Part shown: in pieces, positions 25,461 through 33,702 of the stretch | How positions within the stretch are numbered: position 1 is the first letter of the stretch | Layout: each line of letters begins with the position of its first letter | NCBI RefSeq assembly: GCF_021538675.1 | Contig: NZ_JAJUKH010000004.1 | Location: forward strand, 124,001 to 188,000 | Direction of reading: 5' to 3' | DNA length: 64,000 bases | Source of the DNA: Paenarthrobacter sp. AR 02 | GTDB taxonomy: Bacteria > Actinomycetota > Actinomycetes > Actinomycetales > Micrococcaceae | Notes under the pieces: generated by a model | Databases searched by the model: none | What the model saw: the letters and a program-made list of their open reading frames with translations, nothing else | What the model was told of the DNA's origin: nothing | Made by a program: the position numbers and the translations under genes

Positions 25461-26084
25461 ATGTACACCCCCGCACATTTCGCCGCCTCACCGGAAGCAC
25501 TTGACTCGTTGCTCACGCAGACCAGCGCCGCCAACCTGGTCACCATGTCCCCGGAGGGACTACAGGCAACCCTCCTGCCCTTTGTATACGACCCCTCAGT
25601 CGGGGAGCATGGTGCGCTGCAAGCCCATATGGCCAGGAACAATCCGCAGTGGTCCTTGCCTGTCACCGGTGAGGCCCTGATGATCGTGCAAGGCGCCGAC
25701 GCCTACATCTCGCCGTCCTGGTACGCGTCCAAGGCCGAACACGGCCGGGTGGTACCCACCTGGAACTACTCCACTGCGCATGTTTACGGCCAGTTGGTCA
25801 TCCATGACGACGCCGACTGGCTGGCAACGCACGTCCGTCACCTGTCCGACCGGAACGAGGCCGGCTTGCCCAAACCCTGGACGGTGGACGAAGCCCCCGA
25901 GCGGTTCATTGCCGGGCAACTGCGGGCGATCGTCGGCGTCGAACTTGTCATCAGCCGGGTGGAGGCTAAAACGAAACTCAGCCAAAACCGTTCGGCCGAC
26001 GACGTCGATGGCGTCGTCGCCGGGCTTCGGGCCCGTGGAGATTCTGCGAGCGCCGCCGATGTGGAACGGGCCCGGACCTCGTAG
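25461..26084 (+). CDS. PaiB-family FMN-binding protein
   Basis: A 207-residue PaiB-type protein with a flavin-reductase-like split barrel. It begins MYTPAHFAASPEALDSLL, has HMARNNPQWSL, then YISPSWYASKAEHGRVVPTW and NYSTAHVYG, all typical. Bacillus PaiB affects protease and sporulation genes, but the biochemical role of the family is unclear. AAAGGA precedes ATG 25461. It is downstream of the EamA exporter and probably in the MocR-controlled unit; the VOC gene follows after 9 bp. Confidence 0.88.
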   Translation: MYTPAHFAASPEALDSLLTQTSAANLVTMSPEGLQATLLPFVYDPSVGEHGALQAHMARNNPQWSLPVTGEALMIVQGADAYISPSWYASKAEHGRVVPTWNYSTAHVYGQLVIHDDADWLATHVRHLSDRNEAGLPKPWTVDEAPERFIAGQLRAIVGVELVISRVEAKTKLSQNRSADDVDGVVAGLRARGDSASAADVERARTS

Positions 26085-26093
26085 ACTCGGCGC

Positions 26094-26507
26094 ATGCATG
26101 AGGTTGCAGCTGGGTCCGTGGGGGCCGTCCACCACCTTGAAATCTGGGTGCCGTTCCTGGACCGTGCACGGGCGGAGTGGGGATGGCTCCTGGGCGAGCT
26201 CGGTTATGAGCCGTTCCAGGAGTGGCCCACTGGTTGCAGCTGGAAACTTGGTGGGACCTACGTCGTGGTGGAGTGCTCCGATGCCATCACCGGCACCGCT
26301 CACCGCCGCACCGATCCGGGGGTGAACCACGTTGCCTTCCACGCTGGCACCCGGGAAAACGTGGACCGCATCCGCGAGCTCGGAGCGGACGCGGGTTGGT
26401 ACGAAATGTTCGAATCCAAGTACCCGCACGCCGGCGGCCCGGACCACTACGCCGCTTACCTGATCAACACCGACAGCTACGAGGTTGAGCTGGTGGCCGC
26501 CGACTAG
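26094..26507 (+). CDS. VOC family protein
   Basis: A 137-residue glyoxalase-fold protein. It has GAVHHLEIWVPFLDRARAEW at the start, a central GVNHVAFHAGTRENVDRI, and YAAYLINTDSYEVELVA at the end. Histidines and a terminal Glu fit VOC metal ligands. It follows PaiB closely, with a weak ribosome site, so it may be translationally linked. Reaction unknown. Confidence 0.8.
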   Translation: MHEVAAGSVGAVHHLEIWVPFLDRARAEWGWLLGELGYEPFQEWPTGCSWKLGGTYVVVECSDAITGTAHRRTDPGVNHVAFHAGTRENVDRIRELGADAGWYEMFESKYPHAGGPDHYAAYLINTDSYEVELVAAD

Positions 26508-26519
26508 GTGTACTGCCGG

Positions 26520-27035
26520 CTAGGTGGGCGGGACCACCGGGCGCCACATGGCCACCCGCGGCCAGCGGGTCAGGCCCAACTCCGCCTCGTGTTCCATGAG
26601 GCGGGTGAGCTCCGGACCCCAGCTACCGGCGTCGAGCATTTCAAAACCGAGCCGCCGGTAATACGGAGCGTTCCAGGGCACATCCCGGAACGTGCTGAGG
26701 GTCTGCCGATGCATTCCGTGGCCCCTGGCCCAGACGCGGGCGGCGTGGAGGAGCTCGCGGCCAATGCCCTGGTGGGCTTGGTCGGGGTGGACGCTGACCT
26801 GTTCAACGTGGCCCTCACCGTCCACGACATCAGCCAGGAGATACGCCACCGGGTAATCGAGCCCGTCAACGTACACCCACGCCCGCCCGGCAGCGGCGTA
26901 GGCGCCCAATACCTCCACGGGAAACGGCTCATCATCAGCTATCGGGTCCATGCCAAGCTGCCGGAAAACTTCCCCCGCGGCGCGCTCAATATCCTGCATC
27001 ATTAGCAGGTCATCGGCGTGGGCGAGCCGGATCAT
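26520..27035 (-). CDS. GNAT-family N-acetyltransferase
   Basis: A 171-residue GNAT enzyme. The acetyl-CoA-binding motif is VSVHPDQAHQGIGRELLHAA, with the C-terminal substrate segment PYYRRLGFEMLDAGSW. The acceptor is unknown. It overlaps the upstream SRPBCC gene by 4 bp (ATGA) and is translated with it. It is convergent with the VOC gene, with 12 bp between stops. Confidence 0.87.
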   Translation of the reverse strand: MIRLAHADDLLMMQDIERAAGEVFRQLGMDPIADDEPFPVEVLGAYAAAGRAWVYVDGLDYPVAYLLADVVDGEGHVEQVSVHPDQAHQGIGRELLHAARVWARGHGMHRQTLSTFRDVPWNAPYYRRLGFEMLDAGSWGPELTRLMEHEAELGLTRWPRVAMWRPVVPPT

Positions 27036-27502
27036 TGCCGTGCGTCCAGCGCGGGCGGTGCCTGTGCCACCAAGAATTCGTTGCGCTTTTCAATGAGGTT
27101 CTGCATGTACCGGGCGAGGACCAGTTTTTCCGCCAAGCGGCCCAACGGGCCGAAAGGCGCAGCGAATTCGATCGTGTCCACCATCAGTGTTCCGCTGCCG
27201 TCCGGGCGGAACTGGTGGGTGTGGCGGAGGTACTTGAAGGGGCCCTTCACCTGTTCGTCAGAGAACGACGCCGGGGCCTCCATCCGCACAATACGGCTGG
27301 TCATGCGGAACCGGACTCCGAGATGCCATGCCTGCCACGTGACGGTCTGGCCTTCCGAGATCAAACCTGTCGTGACACCGGCAACGGCCTTCTCGCGGCT
27401 CTTGGTCATCGACCCCACGTGGGCGTCGATGTTCCGCGAAAGATCGAACAGCTCCTGCGGCGGCATGGTGGAGCGGGTGCGGCAAACGAAAGCAACAGGC
27501 AT
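27032..27502 (-). CDS. SRPBCC-fold protein
   Basis: A 156-residue START/Bet-v1-like lipid- or ligand-binding protein. It begins AFVCRTRSTMPPQELFDLSR and contains FKYLRHTHQFRPDGSGTLMV, typical of polyketide-cyclase-like SRPBCC proteins. No catalytic residues can be assigned. It is the first gene of a two-gene unit with the GNAT enzyme and is divergent from the FUSC gene, with 134 bp between. Confidence 0.8.
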   Translation of the reverse strand: MPVAFVCRTRSTMPPQELFDLSRNIDAHVGSMTKSREKAVAGVTTGLISEGQTVTWQAWHLGVRFRMTSRIVRMEAPASFSDEQVKGPFKYLRHTHQFRPDGSGTLMVDTIEFAAPFGPLGRLAEKLVLARYMQNLIEKRNEFLVAQAPPALDARQ

Positions 27503-27636
27503 ACGTTGATCTTCCCAGACCTTTCCGCCTCAGAGCGCGCCAGCTCACCCACGTTTTGTGACCGCGCTTATAGCGGCACGTTTGCCCGCCCTGATAATTT
27601 CGAAAGCAAACCCTGGAAGATTGGTGGTGTTCCCCT

Positions 27637-28686
27637 GTGCCCGCATTTCTGACGCACGCCCGTGAACTCCACCGCCTCGGCCCGGCCAACAACGATCGCC
27701 TCTCAGCAGTTCGCGTTGCGCTCAGCGTTGCCGTGCCTGCGCTGGTCCTGGTCTTCATAGGACGTCCCGACCTCATGATGTACGCAGTCTTCGGTGCGCT
27801 GACCGGAATGTACGGCCGCAACGAAACCCACCAGTTACGGCTCAAACACCAAGCACAGGCCGCGCTGATCCTGGTGGGCGGGCTGAGCATCGGCGTCTTC
27901 CTGTCCGTGAACCACATCCACTCGTGGTGGTTGGTGCTCGTGGCTACCCTCTTTGCCGGATTCGGTTCCTTGTATGCCGACACCGTGCGGCTGAAGCCCA
28001 TTGGCCCGTTCTTCGGCATCCTCGCGTTGGGGGCCTGCGCTTCGGTGCCCACCAGCATTCCGTTGACGACGGCGATACTCATCGGGGCCGCGTCAGCCGC
28101 CTTTTCCGTGGTGGTTGGCTTTGCCGGCTGGTTCCGGCGCCGGGCCTGGGTGGCCGGCGCTGCGCGCGACGTTCCGGTGCTCAGTGGCCCCCTGCGCCAA
28201 GCCGCACTCGTGCACGCCGCCCGCTACATGCTGGCGGTTGGCGTAGCAGGGGCCATCGGTGTGGTGAGCGTGAGTGGCCACCCCCATTGGGCCATGGCTG
28301 CGGCGGCGGTGCCGCTTGCCGGGGCCGACCTCCCCAGCCGCGTGCACCGGGGCATCCACCGCATAGTGGGGACGTTCCTCGGTTTGGTGGTGGTCGCCGT
28401 CGTGCTTTTCCCCAGTCCGCTGTCGCCCCTGCAGTACTTTCCCGGCCACGCCGCCGTAGTCCTTGCCGTGGTGGTGGTCCTGTGCCAGTTCCCCACGGAG
28501 CTGTTCATGGCCCGGCACTACGGCTGGGCCATGGTGTTCTTCACCCCCGTGATCCTGCTGATCGCCCAACTCGCGTCACCCATGGATCCGGGCGTGCTGG
28601 TGATGGAGCGTGCCATCGAAACATTCGTGGGAGCGGTGGTGGGCATCGCTGTCGCCGTAGTAGTCCAGCGGCGGGGCCGCACCTAA
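27637..28686 (+). CDS. FUSC-family membrane protein
   Basis: A 349-residue inner-membrane protein with about ten hydrophobic segments in two halves. The N-terminal half has FIGRPDLMMYAVFGALTGMY. The C-terminal half has HPHWAMAAAAVPLAGADLPS and HRIVGTFLGLVVVAVVLF, the fusaric-acid-resistance-like pattern. Relatives are thought to export aromatic acids or other small organics. Start is GTG 27637. No regulator is adjacent except the ArsR gene 65 bp downstream, which has its own promoter. Confidence 0.82.
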   Translation: MPAFLTHARELHRLGPANNDRLSAVRVALSVAVPALVLVFIGRPDLMMYAVFGALTGMYGRNETHQLRLKHQAQAALILVGGLSIGVFLSVNHIHSWWLVLVATLFAGFGSLYADTVRLKPIGPFFGILALGACASVPTSIPLTTAILIGAASAAFSVVVGFAGWFRRRAWVAGAARDVPVLSGPLRQAALVHAARYMLAVGVAGAIGVVSVSGHPHWAMAAAAVPLAGADLPSRVHRGIHRIVGTFLGLVVVAVVLFPSPLSPLQYFPGHAAVVLAVVVVLCQFPTELFMARHYGWAMVFFTPVILLIAQLASPMDPGVLVMERAIETFVGAVVGIAVAVVVQRRGRT

Positions 28687-28720
28687 GGCTGCACTTAGGG
28701 CATGACCGCATTAAACTAGA

Positions 28721-28734
28721 CGGTTAATTAACCG
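28721..28734 (+). promoter_or_regulatory. Palindromic operator before the ArsR gene
   Basis: CGGTTAATTAACCG is a perfect 14-bp palindrome ending 17 bp before the ATG of the ArsR-type repressor. Its position suggests autoregulation of the ArsR-SRPBCC-hydrolase operon. Confidence 0.65.
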
Positions 28735-28751
28735 CAAGGTAAAGTGCCTTT

Positions 28752-29120
28752 ATGGAGTCCATGCTGAAAAATCGGCCGCCCGGCTCACTCGATGCTGCGT
28801 TTGCGGCCTTGGCTGACCCAACCAGGCGGGCGATCCTGACCATCCTCGCAGACGGCGACGCCACCGTTTCCGACCTCGCGGCACCTTTCGCCATGTCCCT
28901 GCCCGCGGTGTCCAAGCACCTGAAAGTACTTGAGGCCAGCGGTCTGATTTCCCGCACACGCAACGCTCAGTTCAGGCCATGCCATCTGGAACGGGCGGCC
29001 TTGGATGGCGTTGGCGACTGGATAGAGGACCATCGGCGGGTATGGGACGAGCGCCTGGACAAGCTCGACCAGCACCTCGCAGAGCTCCAGGGCGGCAAGG
29101 AAGAACGGGATGACTCCTAG
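28752..29120 (+). CDS. ArsR-family transcriptional repressor
   Basis: A 122-residue winged-helix protein. It has AAFAALADPTRRAILTILAD, then the recognition region MSLPAVSKHLKVLEASGLIS and the wing SRTRNAQFRP. There is no metal-binding cysteine set, which is usual for the ArsR proteins paired with SRPBCC genes. Its end overlaps the SRPBCC gene by 11 bp. It probably represses the three-gene operon through the palindrome at 28721. Confidence 0.88.
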   Translation: MESMLKNRPPGSLDAAFAALADPTRRAILTILADGDATVSDLAAPFAMSLPAVSKHLKVLEASGLISRTRNAQFRPCHLERAALDGVGDWIEDHRRVWDERLDKLDQHLAELQGGKEERDDS

Positions 29121-29574
29121 CGCCGAAGACGCAGCGGCCGGGCTGCAGTATTCCCGGGTCCTGGACGCTCCTCCCGAGCTGGTGTTCGACTGCTTCACCC
29201 AGCCCGGACACCTGACGCATTTCTGGGCTCCGAAAGGAGCGAGTGCACCCACAACGGAAATCCTGGTGGACCTCCGCCCCGGTGGGCGTTTTGAAACCCT
29301 CATCGTCAACGACGCCACGGGCGCCACGTACGCCACGCGGTCCGTGTTTCTCGAGGTGCACGCCCCGGACATCCTTGCGTGGCACGAAGAACACACTGGC
29401 ATGACCGTTCGCGTCACCTTCACGGCACTGCCGGGCGGGCGCACCCTTTTCAGCCTGCACCAAAGCGACATACCGGACCAGGTGCTGCGCCCCGAAAACC
29501 GGGCGGGATTCGCGACAACATTGGACAAGCTCAGCAATTACCTCCACCACCTCGCAGACGGAGCAAAGCAATGA
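29110..29574 (+). CDS. SRPBCC (AHSA1-like) protein
   Basis: A 154-residue Aha1-C-terminal-like protein. It has YSRVLDAPPELVFDCFTQPG, LTHFWAPKGA, VDLRPGGRFE and later the segment FATTLDKLSNYL, the standard motifs of this group. It is probably a ligand-binding protein; coupling to ArsR repressors is very common but the ligand is unknown. It overlaps both neighbours (11 bp with ArsR, 4 bp with the hydrolase). Confidence 0.87.
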   Translation: MTPSAEDAAAGLQYSRVLDAPPELVFDCFTQPGHLTHFWAPKGASAPTTEILVDLRPGGRFETLIVNDATGATYATRSVFLEVHAPDILAWHEEHTGMTVRVTFTALPGGRTLFSLHQSDIPDQVLRPENRAGFATTLDKLSNYLHHLADGAKQ

Positions 29575-30329
29575 CAACAACAATCACGTCGAACGATGGC
29601 ACCACGCTGGCAGTCGACATCACGGGCAGCGGCCCGGCCCTGGTGATCGTGGCCGGAGCATTCTGCGACCGGCATTCCAAGAAGGGCCTCAGCGCACTGC
29701 TCACGGGGCTGTTCACGGTCCACGAGTACGACCGCCGGGGCCGCGGCAACAGCGGTCCCCTCGGCGAAAACGATCCGAGACTCGAAATCGAAGACCTCGC
29801 CGCGGTTGCTGCCCTGACCGGAGAGGAACCCTTTGTTTTCGGAGACTCCTCCGGTGGGGCCCTGGCCCTTGCAGCCGCAGCTGCCGGAGTGCATTTCCGG
29901 AAAATCGCCGTTTACGAACCGCCGTTCACCAGCGGACCCAGCTCCATATTCGCTGACGAACTCTCAGCACTCGTCGCCTCCGGTGACCGCACCGGCGCGG
30001 TGGAAAGATTCCTGGGCCTCATGGGCACACCCGCGCCGGCGATCCAGGGCATGAAACAAGGACCGCACTGGGGCCACCTTGAAGCTTTCGCCCACACGCT
30101 TCCCGCGGATGTCCGCCTCTGCAACGAAGGTCGCATCCCCGCCGATGAACTCGCCCGGATCCAGGCCCCGATCCTGGCCATGGCCGGAAGCCACAGCCCG
30201 TGGGCCCTGGACGTCATCCACGCAATTGCCGCGGCCTCGCCCACGGCAGAAGCGCTCACCTTGGCCGGACAGGGCCACGCTGTTCCGGACGAGGTTCTCA
30301 GCCAGGCACTCGTTACCTACTTTCAGTAG
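29571..30329 (+). CDS. Alpha/beta hydrolase
   Basis: A 252-residue alpha/beta hydrolase. The nucleophile elbow is VFGDSSGGAL (Ser near residue 90). The histidine is in LAGQGHAVP near the C-terminus, and YDRRGRGNSG sits after strand 4. The substrate is unknown. ATG 29571 overlaps the SRPBCC stop by 4 bp; a longer frame to 29379 overlaps that gene and is not used. Third gene of the ArsR operon. Confidence 0.85.
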   Translation: MTTTITSNDGTTLAVDITGSGPALVIVAGAFCDRHSKKGLSALLTGLFTVHEYDRRGRGNSGPLGENDPRLEIEDLAAVAALTGEEPFVFGDSSGGALALAAAAAGVHFRKIAVYEPPFTSGPSSIFADELSALVASGDRTGAVERFLGLMGTPAPAIQGMKQGPHWGHLEAFAHTLPADVRLCNEGRIPADELARIQAPILAMAGSHSPWALDVIHAIAAASPTAEALTLAGQGHAVPDEVLSQALVTYFQ

Positions 30330-30371
30330 GGAAACTGTTCCTGCGCCTGGACGCCACACCGGTGGCAGCGC

Positions 30372-31151
30372 CTAAACCTTGAGCGGCCTCCGCGGCGGTC
30401 CCGAGGTGAGCTTTGCTGGAAGAATGCGGGCGAAGAAGCTGACCACTTTATAGCGTTTGGTGGGGATGGAAACGCCTTTGCCCTTTGCGTTGTCCTCCAG
30501 CCCCGCCCGAACCACGCGTTCTGCGGTCAGCCACAAGAACCGTGGAGCCACGGACTTGTCCATCCCCATGCGATCGTGGAATTCAGTGTGCGTGAAACCC
30601 GGGCACACCGCAGTCACCTGGACACCGGACTTGGCGTAGGCCAGGTTTGCCCAGCGGCTGAACGTGACCTGCCAGGCCTTCGCGGCGGAGTAGGTACCAC
30701 GGTTAGCGAACGCGGCAACGCTGGCAACGTTGATGATCCTGCCCCTTCCGCGAGGCAACATCACCTCCAAGGCAGCGTGGCACAACTCCATGGGCGTCTG
30801 GACATGCAGCCTCAGATGCCGGCGTTCTTCATCCAAATCGTTGCGCTCGAACGACTTCAGTAGCCCGCGTCCGGCGTTGTTCACCAGCACGTCCACGGGC
30901 CTTTCGGCATCCCTGAGACGGTCCGCTACTACCGAAACGCCGACGTCGGTTGTCAGGTCTGCGGGCAGGACCTCCGCCGAGATACTGAAGTCGCGTTCGA
31001 GCTCCGCGGCTTTGTCCTTCAGGCGCTGCTCGTCACGGGCCACCAGCACCAGGTGGTGCCCCGATTCGGCGAGTTGGCGGGCGAATTCAGCACCGATTCC
31101 CGCCGTCGCACCGGTAACCAGGGCGGTGAGTTCATTGGCTCGAGTCGTCAT
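30372..31151 (-). CDS. Short-chain dehydrogenase/reductase
   Basis: A 259-residue classical SDR. The cofactor motif is VTGATAGIGAEFA. Other landmarks are VNNAGRG, the catalytic serine in NVASVAAF and YSAAKAW with Tyr and Lys four apart. Basic residues after strand 2 (ARDEQRLKDKA) suggest NADP. The substrate is unknown; close relatives act on lipids or quinones. It is convergent with the hydrolase and lies downstream of the siderophore operon across a repeat-rich spacer. Confidence 0.88.
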   Translation of the reverse strand: MTTRANELTALVTGATAGIGAEFARQLAESGHHLVLVARDEQRLKDKAAELERDFSISAEVLPADLTTDVGVSVVADRLRDAERPVDVLVNNAGRGLLKSFERNDLDEERRHLRLHVQTPMELCHAALEVMLPRGRGRIINVASVAAFANRGTYSAAKAWQVTFSRWANLAYAKSGVQVTAVCPGFTHTEFHDRMGMDKSVAPRFLWLTAERVVRAGLEDNAKGKGVSIPTKRYKVVSFFARILPAKLTSGPPRRPLKV

Positions 31152-31171
31152 GGGCCAAGACTAGCCGCCCG

Positions 31172-31271
31172 CACGCCGAGGGGTTAGCTCCCACCCCCTT
31201 GCCCACGCCGAGGGGTTAGCTCCCACCCCTTTGGGCGCCGCGAAAGTGCCGAGAGCTAACCCCTCGCGGGG
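31172..31271. repeat. Direct and inverted intergenic repeats
   Basis: A 26-bp unit, CACGCCGAGGGGTTAGCTCC plus CACCCC, occurs at 31172-31197 and again at 31204-31229. The core GAGGGGTTAGCTC recurs inverted as GAGCTAACCCCTC at 31253-31265, so either direct copy can pair with it. The cluster lies just after the desD stop codon. It may act as a terminator or be an interspersed REP-like element. Confidence 0.7.
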
Positions 31272-31273
31272 TG

Positions 31274-33115
31274 TCAGGCGAACTTCGCCAAGGGGTTGGC
31301 CAGGCGCCCCGCCATCTGCAGCCCGCCCGATGGATCCGAGATGTCCAGCATTTGCTGGTTGTTCCGCAGCTGAAGCCGATTGAGGCATGACAGTTCGAAG
31401 TCCGGAGCAAACAGATCGTGCATGGCGAACTGGTCCGCGAGCTCCGGGTGACGCTCCTGGTACTCCTTCACGACAGTTGCGGCAGTGCCCCAGAACCCGT
31501 CCTCGCCCAGCGTCCCGTCCTCCACAAGGATTGCTCCCAGGAAGCGGAAGATGCAGTCGAAAACATCGGTGAATATGGCCAGGACCATTTCCTCGGCCGG
31601 GATTTCGGCCTTGATGCGCGAAACCTCTTCCGGCAGTTCCAGCCGGTCCCCCATCACCACGATTTCCTCGGCAATGTCCTTCATGATCGCCCGTACCGGC
31701 ACACCGTCCTCAAGGATCAGGATGACGTTTTCGCCGTGCGGCATGAACGCGAGTTCGTACTGGTAGAGGCAGTGAAGCAGCGGCACAAGATACGCCTCGA
31801 AGTAGCGGCGCAGCCACTCGGTGGGAGCCAGCCCAGATCGCGCAATGAGGGCGGAAACCATGGACTGGCCCGTGCCATCAACGTGCAGCAGCGACGCCAT
31901 AGTGGCCAACTGCTGCCCGTCCTTGAGCAACGGCAGTGGACTTTCCCTCCACAGGGCCGAGAGCATCTTGCGGTAAGGCGAACCCTTGGCCGAAGCAGCC
32001 TCGTAATAGTGGTTGTGATAGCCGATGGCCGCTGTTTCACGGATCATGGCCAGGCCCCGGTTCTGGAGCTCCTGGTCATTGCCGATCAGTTCCTGCAGCC
32101 AATCGTTGATGGCAGGTGTTGCCTTCATGTATTGCGGTGACAAACCACGCATGAAGCCCATGTTCAGCACGGACATGGCCGTTTTGACGTAGGCCTTCTC
32201 TGGGTGGTCGGTATTGAAGAACGTCCGGATGGACTGCTGTGCCTGGTAGGAATCCTCACCGGTGCCAAGGTTCACGATGTGGCGCTGGGCGATTTCTGCC
32301 GCGAACGTCACGGTGAGCTTGTTGTCCCACTGCCATGGGTGGACGGGCATGAGGAGGTAGTCCTCCGGATCCAGCCCTGACGCGGAAAGCTCCGCGTTGA
32401 ACCAAGCCAACGTGGCCGGCCCGAGTTCAGCTTCGAAGTGCGTGCGGTAATCCAGCCCGGCGCTCGAGGTAAATACTGCCTTGCTGCGATGCACGGCGAT
32501 CCACTGCAGCTTCACAGTGGCGCCGGTTTCCGGCGCGAACGCATGGTAGTCCGCGATCCCGAATCCCAGCCGGCCATTGTTGGCCACGAAGCAGGGGTGA
32601 CCCTCAGTCATGCTGTGCTCGATGGCTTGGAAGTCAAGGGCACGATACGCGCCTCCGCTGACGCCTGCCGCCAGTTGCGCGGAGGAGAACGGCTTGCCTT
32701 GCTTGTACGCGTGGCTGGCCAGCGTGCTGCTGATTTCCTCGAGGTAAACGGGCAACATTTCCTGGCGGATGGCGAGTGCTTCGTGGAATTCGGCGATGAA
32801 GTCCAAGGCGTCCACCCCAAGCTCCTGGCCATCCCGCAACCGAACGATGGAGTCCGCGACAACAGACCAGTGCTCCAGCTGCAGGACGCGCGCCCGGAAG
32901 CGGTACTCCACGGTGTCGTCGTCGCTCACCACCTTGTACAGGCCGACGTCGGCGCCTTCCTCCCGGATCAACTCCGGGACCAGAATCCGTTCGTGTGAAA
33001 ACTCGGCAATCGCCTTGCGGACCACGTGCCGGTTGGCAATGGCCCAGCGCTCGGGCGTCAGGTGGGACACCGAGGCAGCGGCCGCGGTGGTCACGTTATC
33101 GGCAGTGGTGGTCAC
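31274..33115 (-). CDS. desD: IucA/IucC-type siderophore synthetase (DesD-like)
   Basis: A 613-residue NRPS-independent siderophore synthetase. It has the N-terminal IucA/IucC domain with GHPCFVANNGRLGFGIADY and LLMPVHPWQWDNK, and the C-terminal ferric-reductase-like FhuF domain. ATP-binding residues lie around SIRTFFNTDHPEKAYVKTAM. DesD-type enzymes join and cyclise N-hydroxy-N-succinylcadaverine units into desferrioxamines. It is the last gene of the operon and overlaps the acyltransferase gene by 4 bp. Confidence 0.9.
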   Translation of the reverse strand: MTTTADNVTTAAAASVSHLTPERWAIANRHVVRKAIAEFSHERILVPELIREEGADVGLYKVVSDDDTVEYRFRARVLQLEHWSVVADSIVRLRDGQELGVDALDFIAEFHEALAIRQEMLPVYLEEISSTLASHAYKQGKPFSSAQLAAGVSGGAYRALDFQAIEHSMTEGHPCFVANNGRLGFGIADYHAFAPETGATVKLQWIAVHRSKAVFTSSAGLDYRTHFEAELGPATLAWFNAELSASGLDPEDYLLMPVHPWQWDNKLTVTFAAEIAQRHIVNLGTGEDSYQAQQSIRTFFNTDHPEKAYVKTAMSVLNMGFMRGLSPQYMKATPAINDWLQELIGNDQELQNRGLAMIRETAAIGYHNHYYEAASAKGSPYRKMLSALWRESPLPLLKDGQQLATMASLLHVDGTGQSMVSALIARSGLAPTEWLRRYFEAYLVPLLHCLYQYELAFMPHGENVILILEDGVPVRAIMKDIAEEIVVMGDRLELPEEVSRIKAEIPAEEMVLAIFTDVFDCIFRFLGAILVEDGTLGEDGFWGTAATVVKEYQERHPELADQFAMHDLFAPDFELSCLNRLQLRNNQQMLDISDPSGGLQMAGRLANPLAKFA

Positions 33116-33702
33116 AGGGATTCTCCTCTGGTTGGCGCGGCAGTCGCGGCCAGGATCGGGGTCAGGGTTGCGAGGAAATCCTCGCGGGTGCAGAAGCTCA
33201 GGAGCCCCATTTTGTGGTCTTCGGCAGGATCGACGGCGGGCAGCCTCACCACGCCGTGTGGCCTGAAGCCCACCTTTTCGTTGAGCACGTGGATCTTGTG
33301 GTTCCGGGCGTCAGGCTCGACGACGACCCGCTGGGTTGCAGGGTCATCGAACAGTTCCGTCATGACGGACTGCATAACGGCGGTGGTGTAGCCCGGCTGC
33401 GGTTCCCGGCTGGGTGGGGACACGAGCAGGTGCATTCCGACGTCGCCGGCTTGGACTTCGTAGGCGTCCGCCAAAGGCGACGATTCCGGGCGGTACCGTT
33501 CCATCAGGAAGGCGGGGGCGCCGTCGTCGAGCCCTAAGAACGCCTGGTGGTGGTCCGATCCGGCTATTCGCGAGTACTCCTCCACTACGTCCTGTTCGGT
33601 GGCCGACACCATGCCCCAAAAGCGGGCGTACTCCTGGCTGACCCAGCTGTGGAGGACAGGTGCATCGGCCACGGGATCCACGGGCCGAAATGTGAAACTC
33701 AT
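33112..33702 (-). CDS. desC: Siderophore acyltransferase (DesC-like, GNAT fold)
   Basis: A 196-residue acyl-CoA transferase of the IucB/RhbD/DesC type. It has HSWVSQEYARFWGM, DVGMHLLVSPPSREPQPGYT, then VVVEPDARNHKIHVLNEKVG and GFRPHG, the family signature at the C-terminus. It would acylate the N-hydroxydiamine with succinyl- or acetyl-CoA. It overlaps both the monooxygenase gene and desD by 4 bp. The acyl donor cannot be told from sequence. Confidence 0.88.
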   Translation of the reverse strand: MSFTFRPVDPVADAPVLHSWVSQEYARFWGMVSATEQDVVEEYSRIAGSDHHQAFLGLDDGAPAFLMERYRPESSPLADAYEVQAGDVGMHLLVSPPSREPQPGYTTAVMQSVMTELFDDPATQRVVVEPDARNHKIHVLNEKVGFRPHGVVRLPAVDPAEDHKMGLLSFCTREDFLATLTPILAATAAPTRGESL

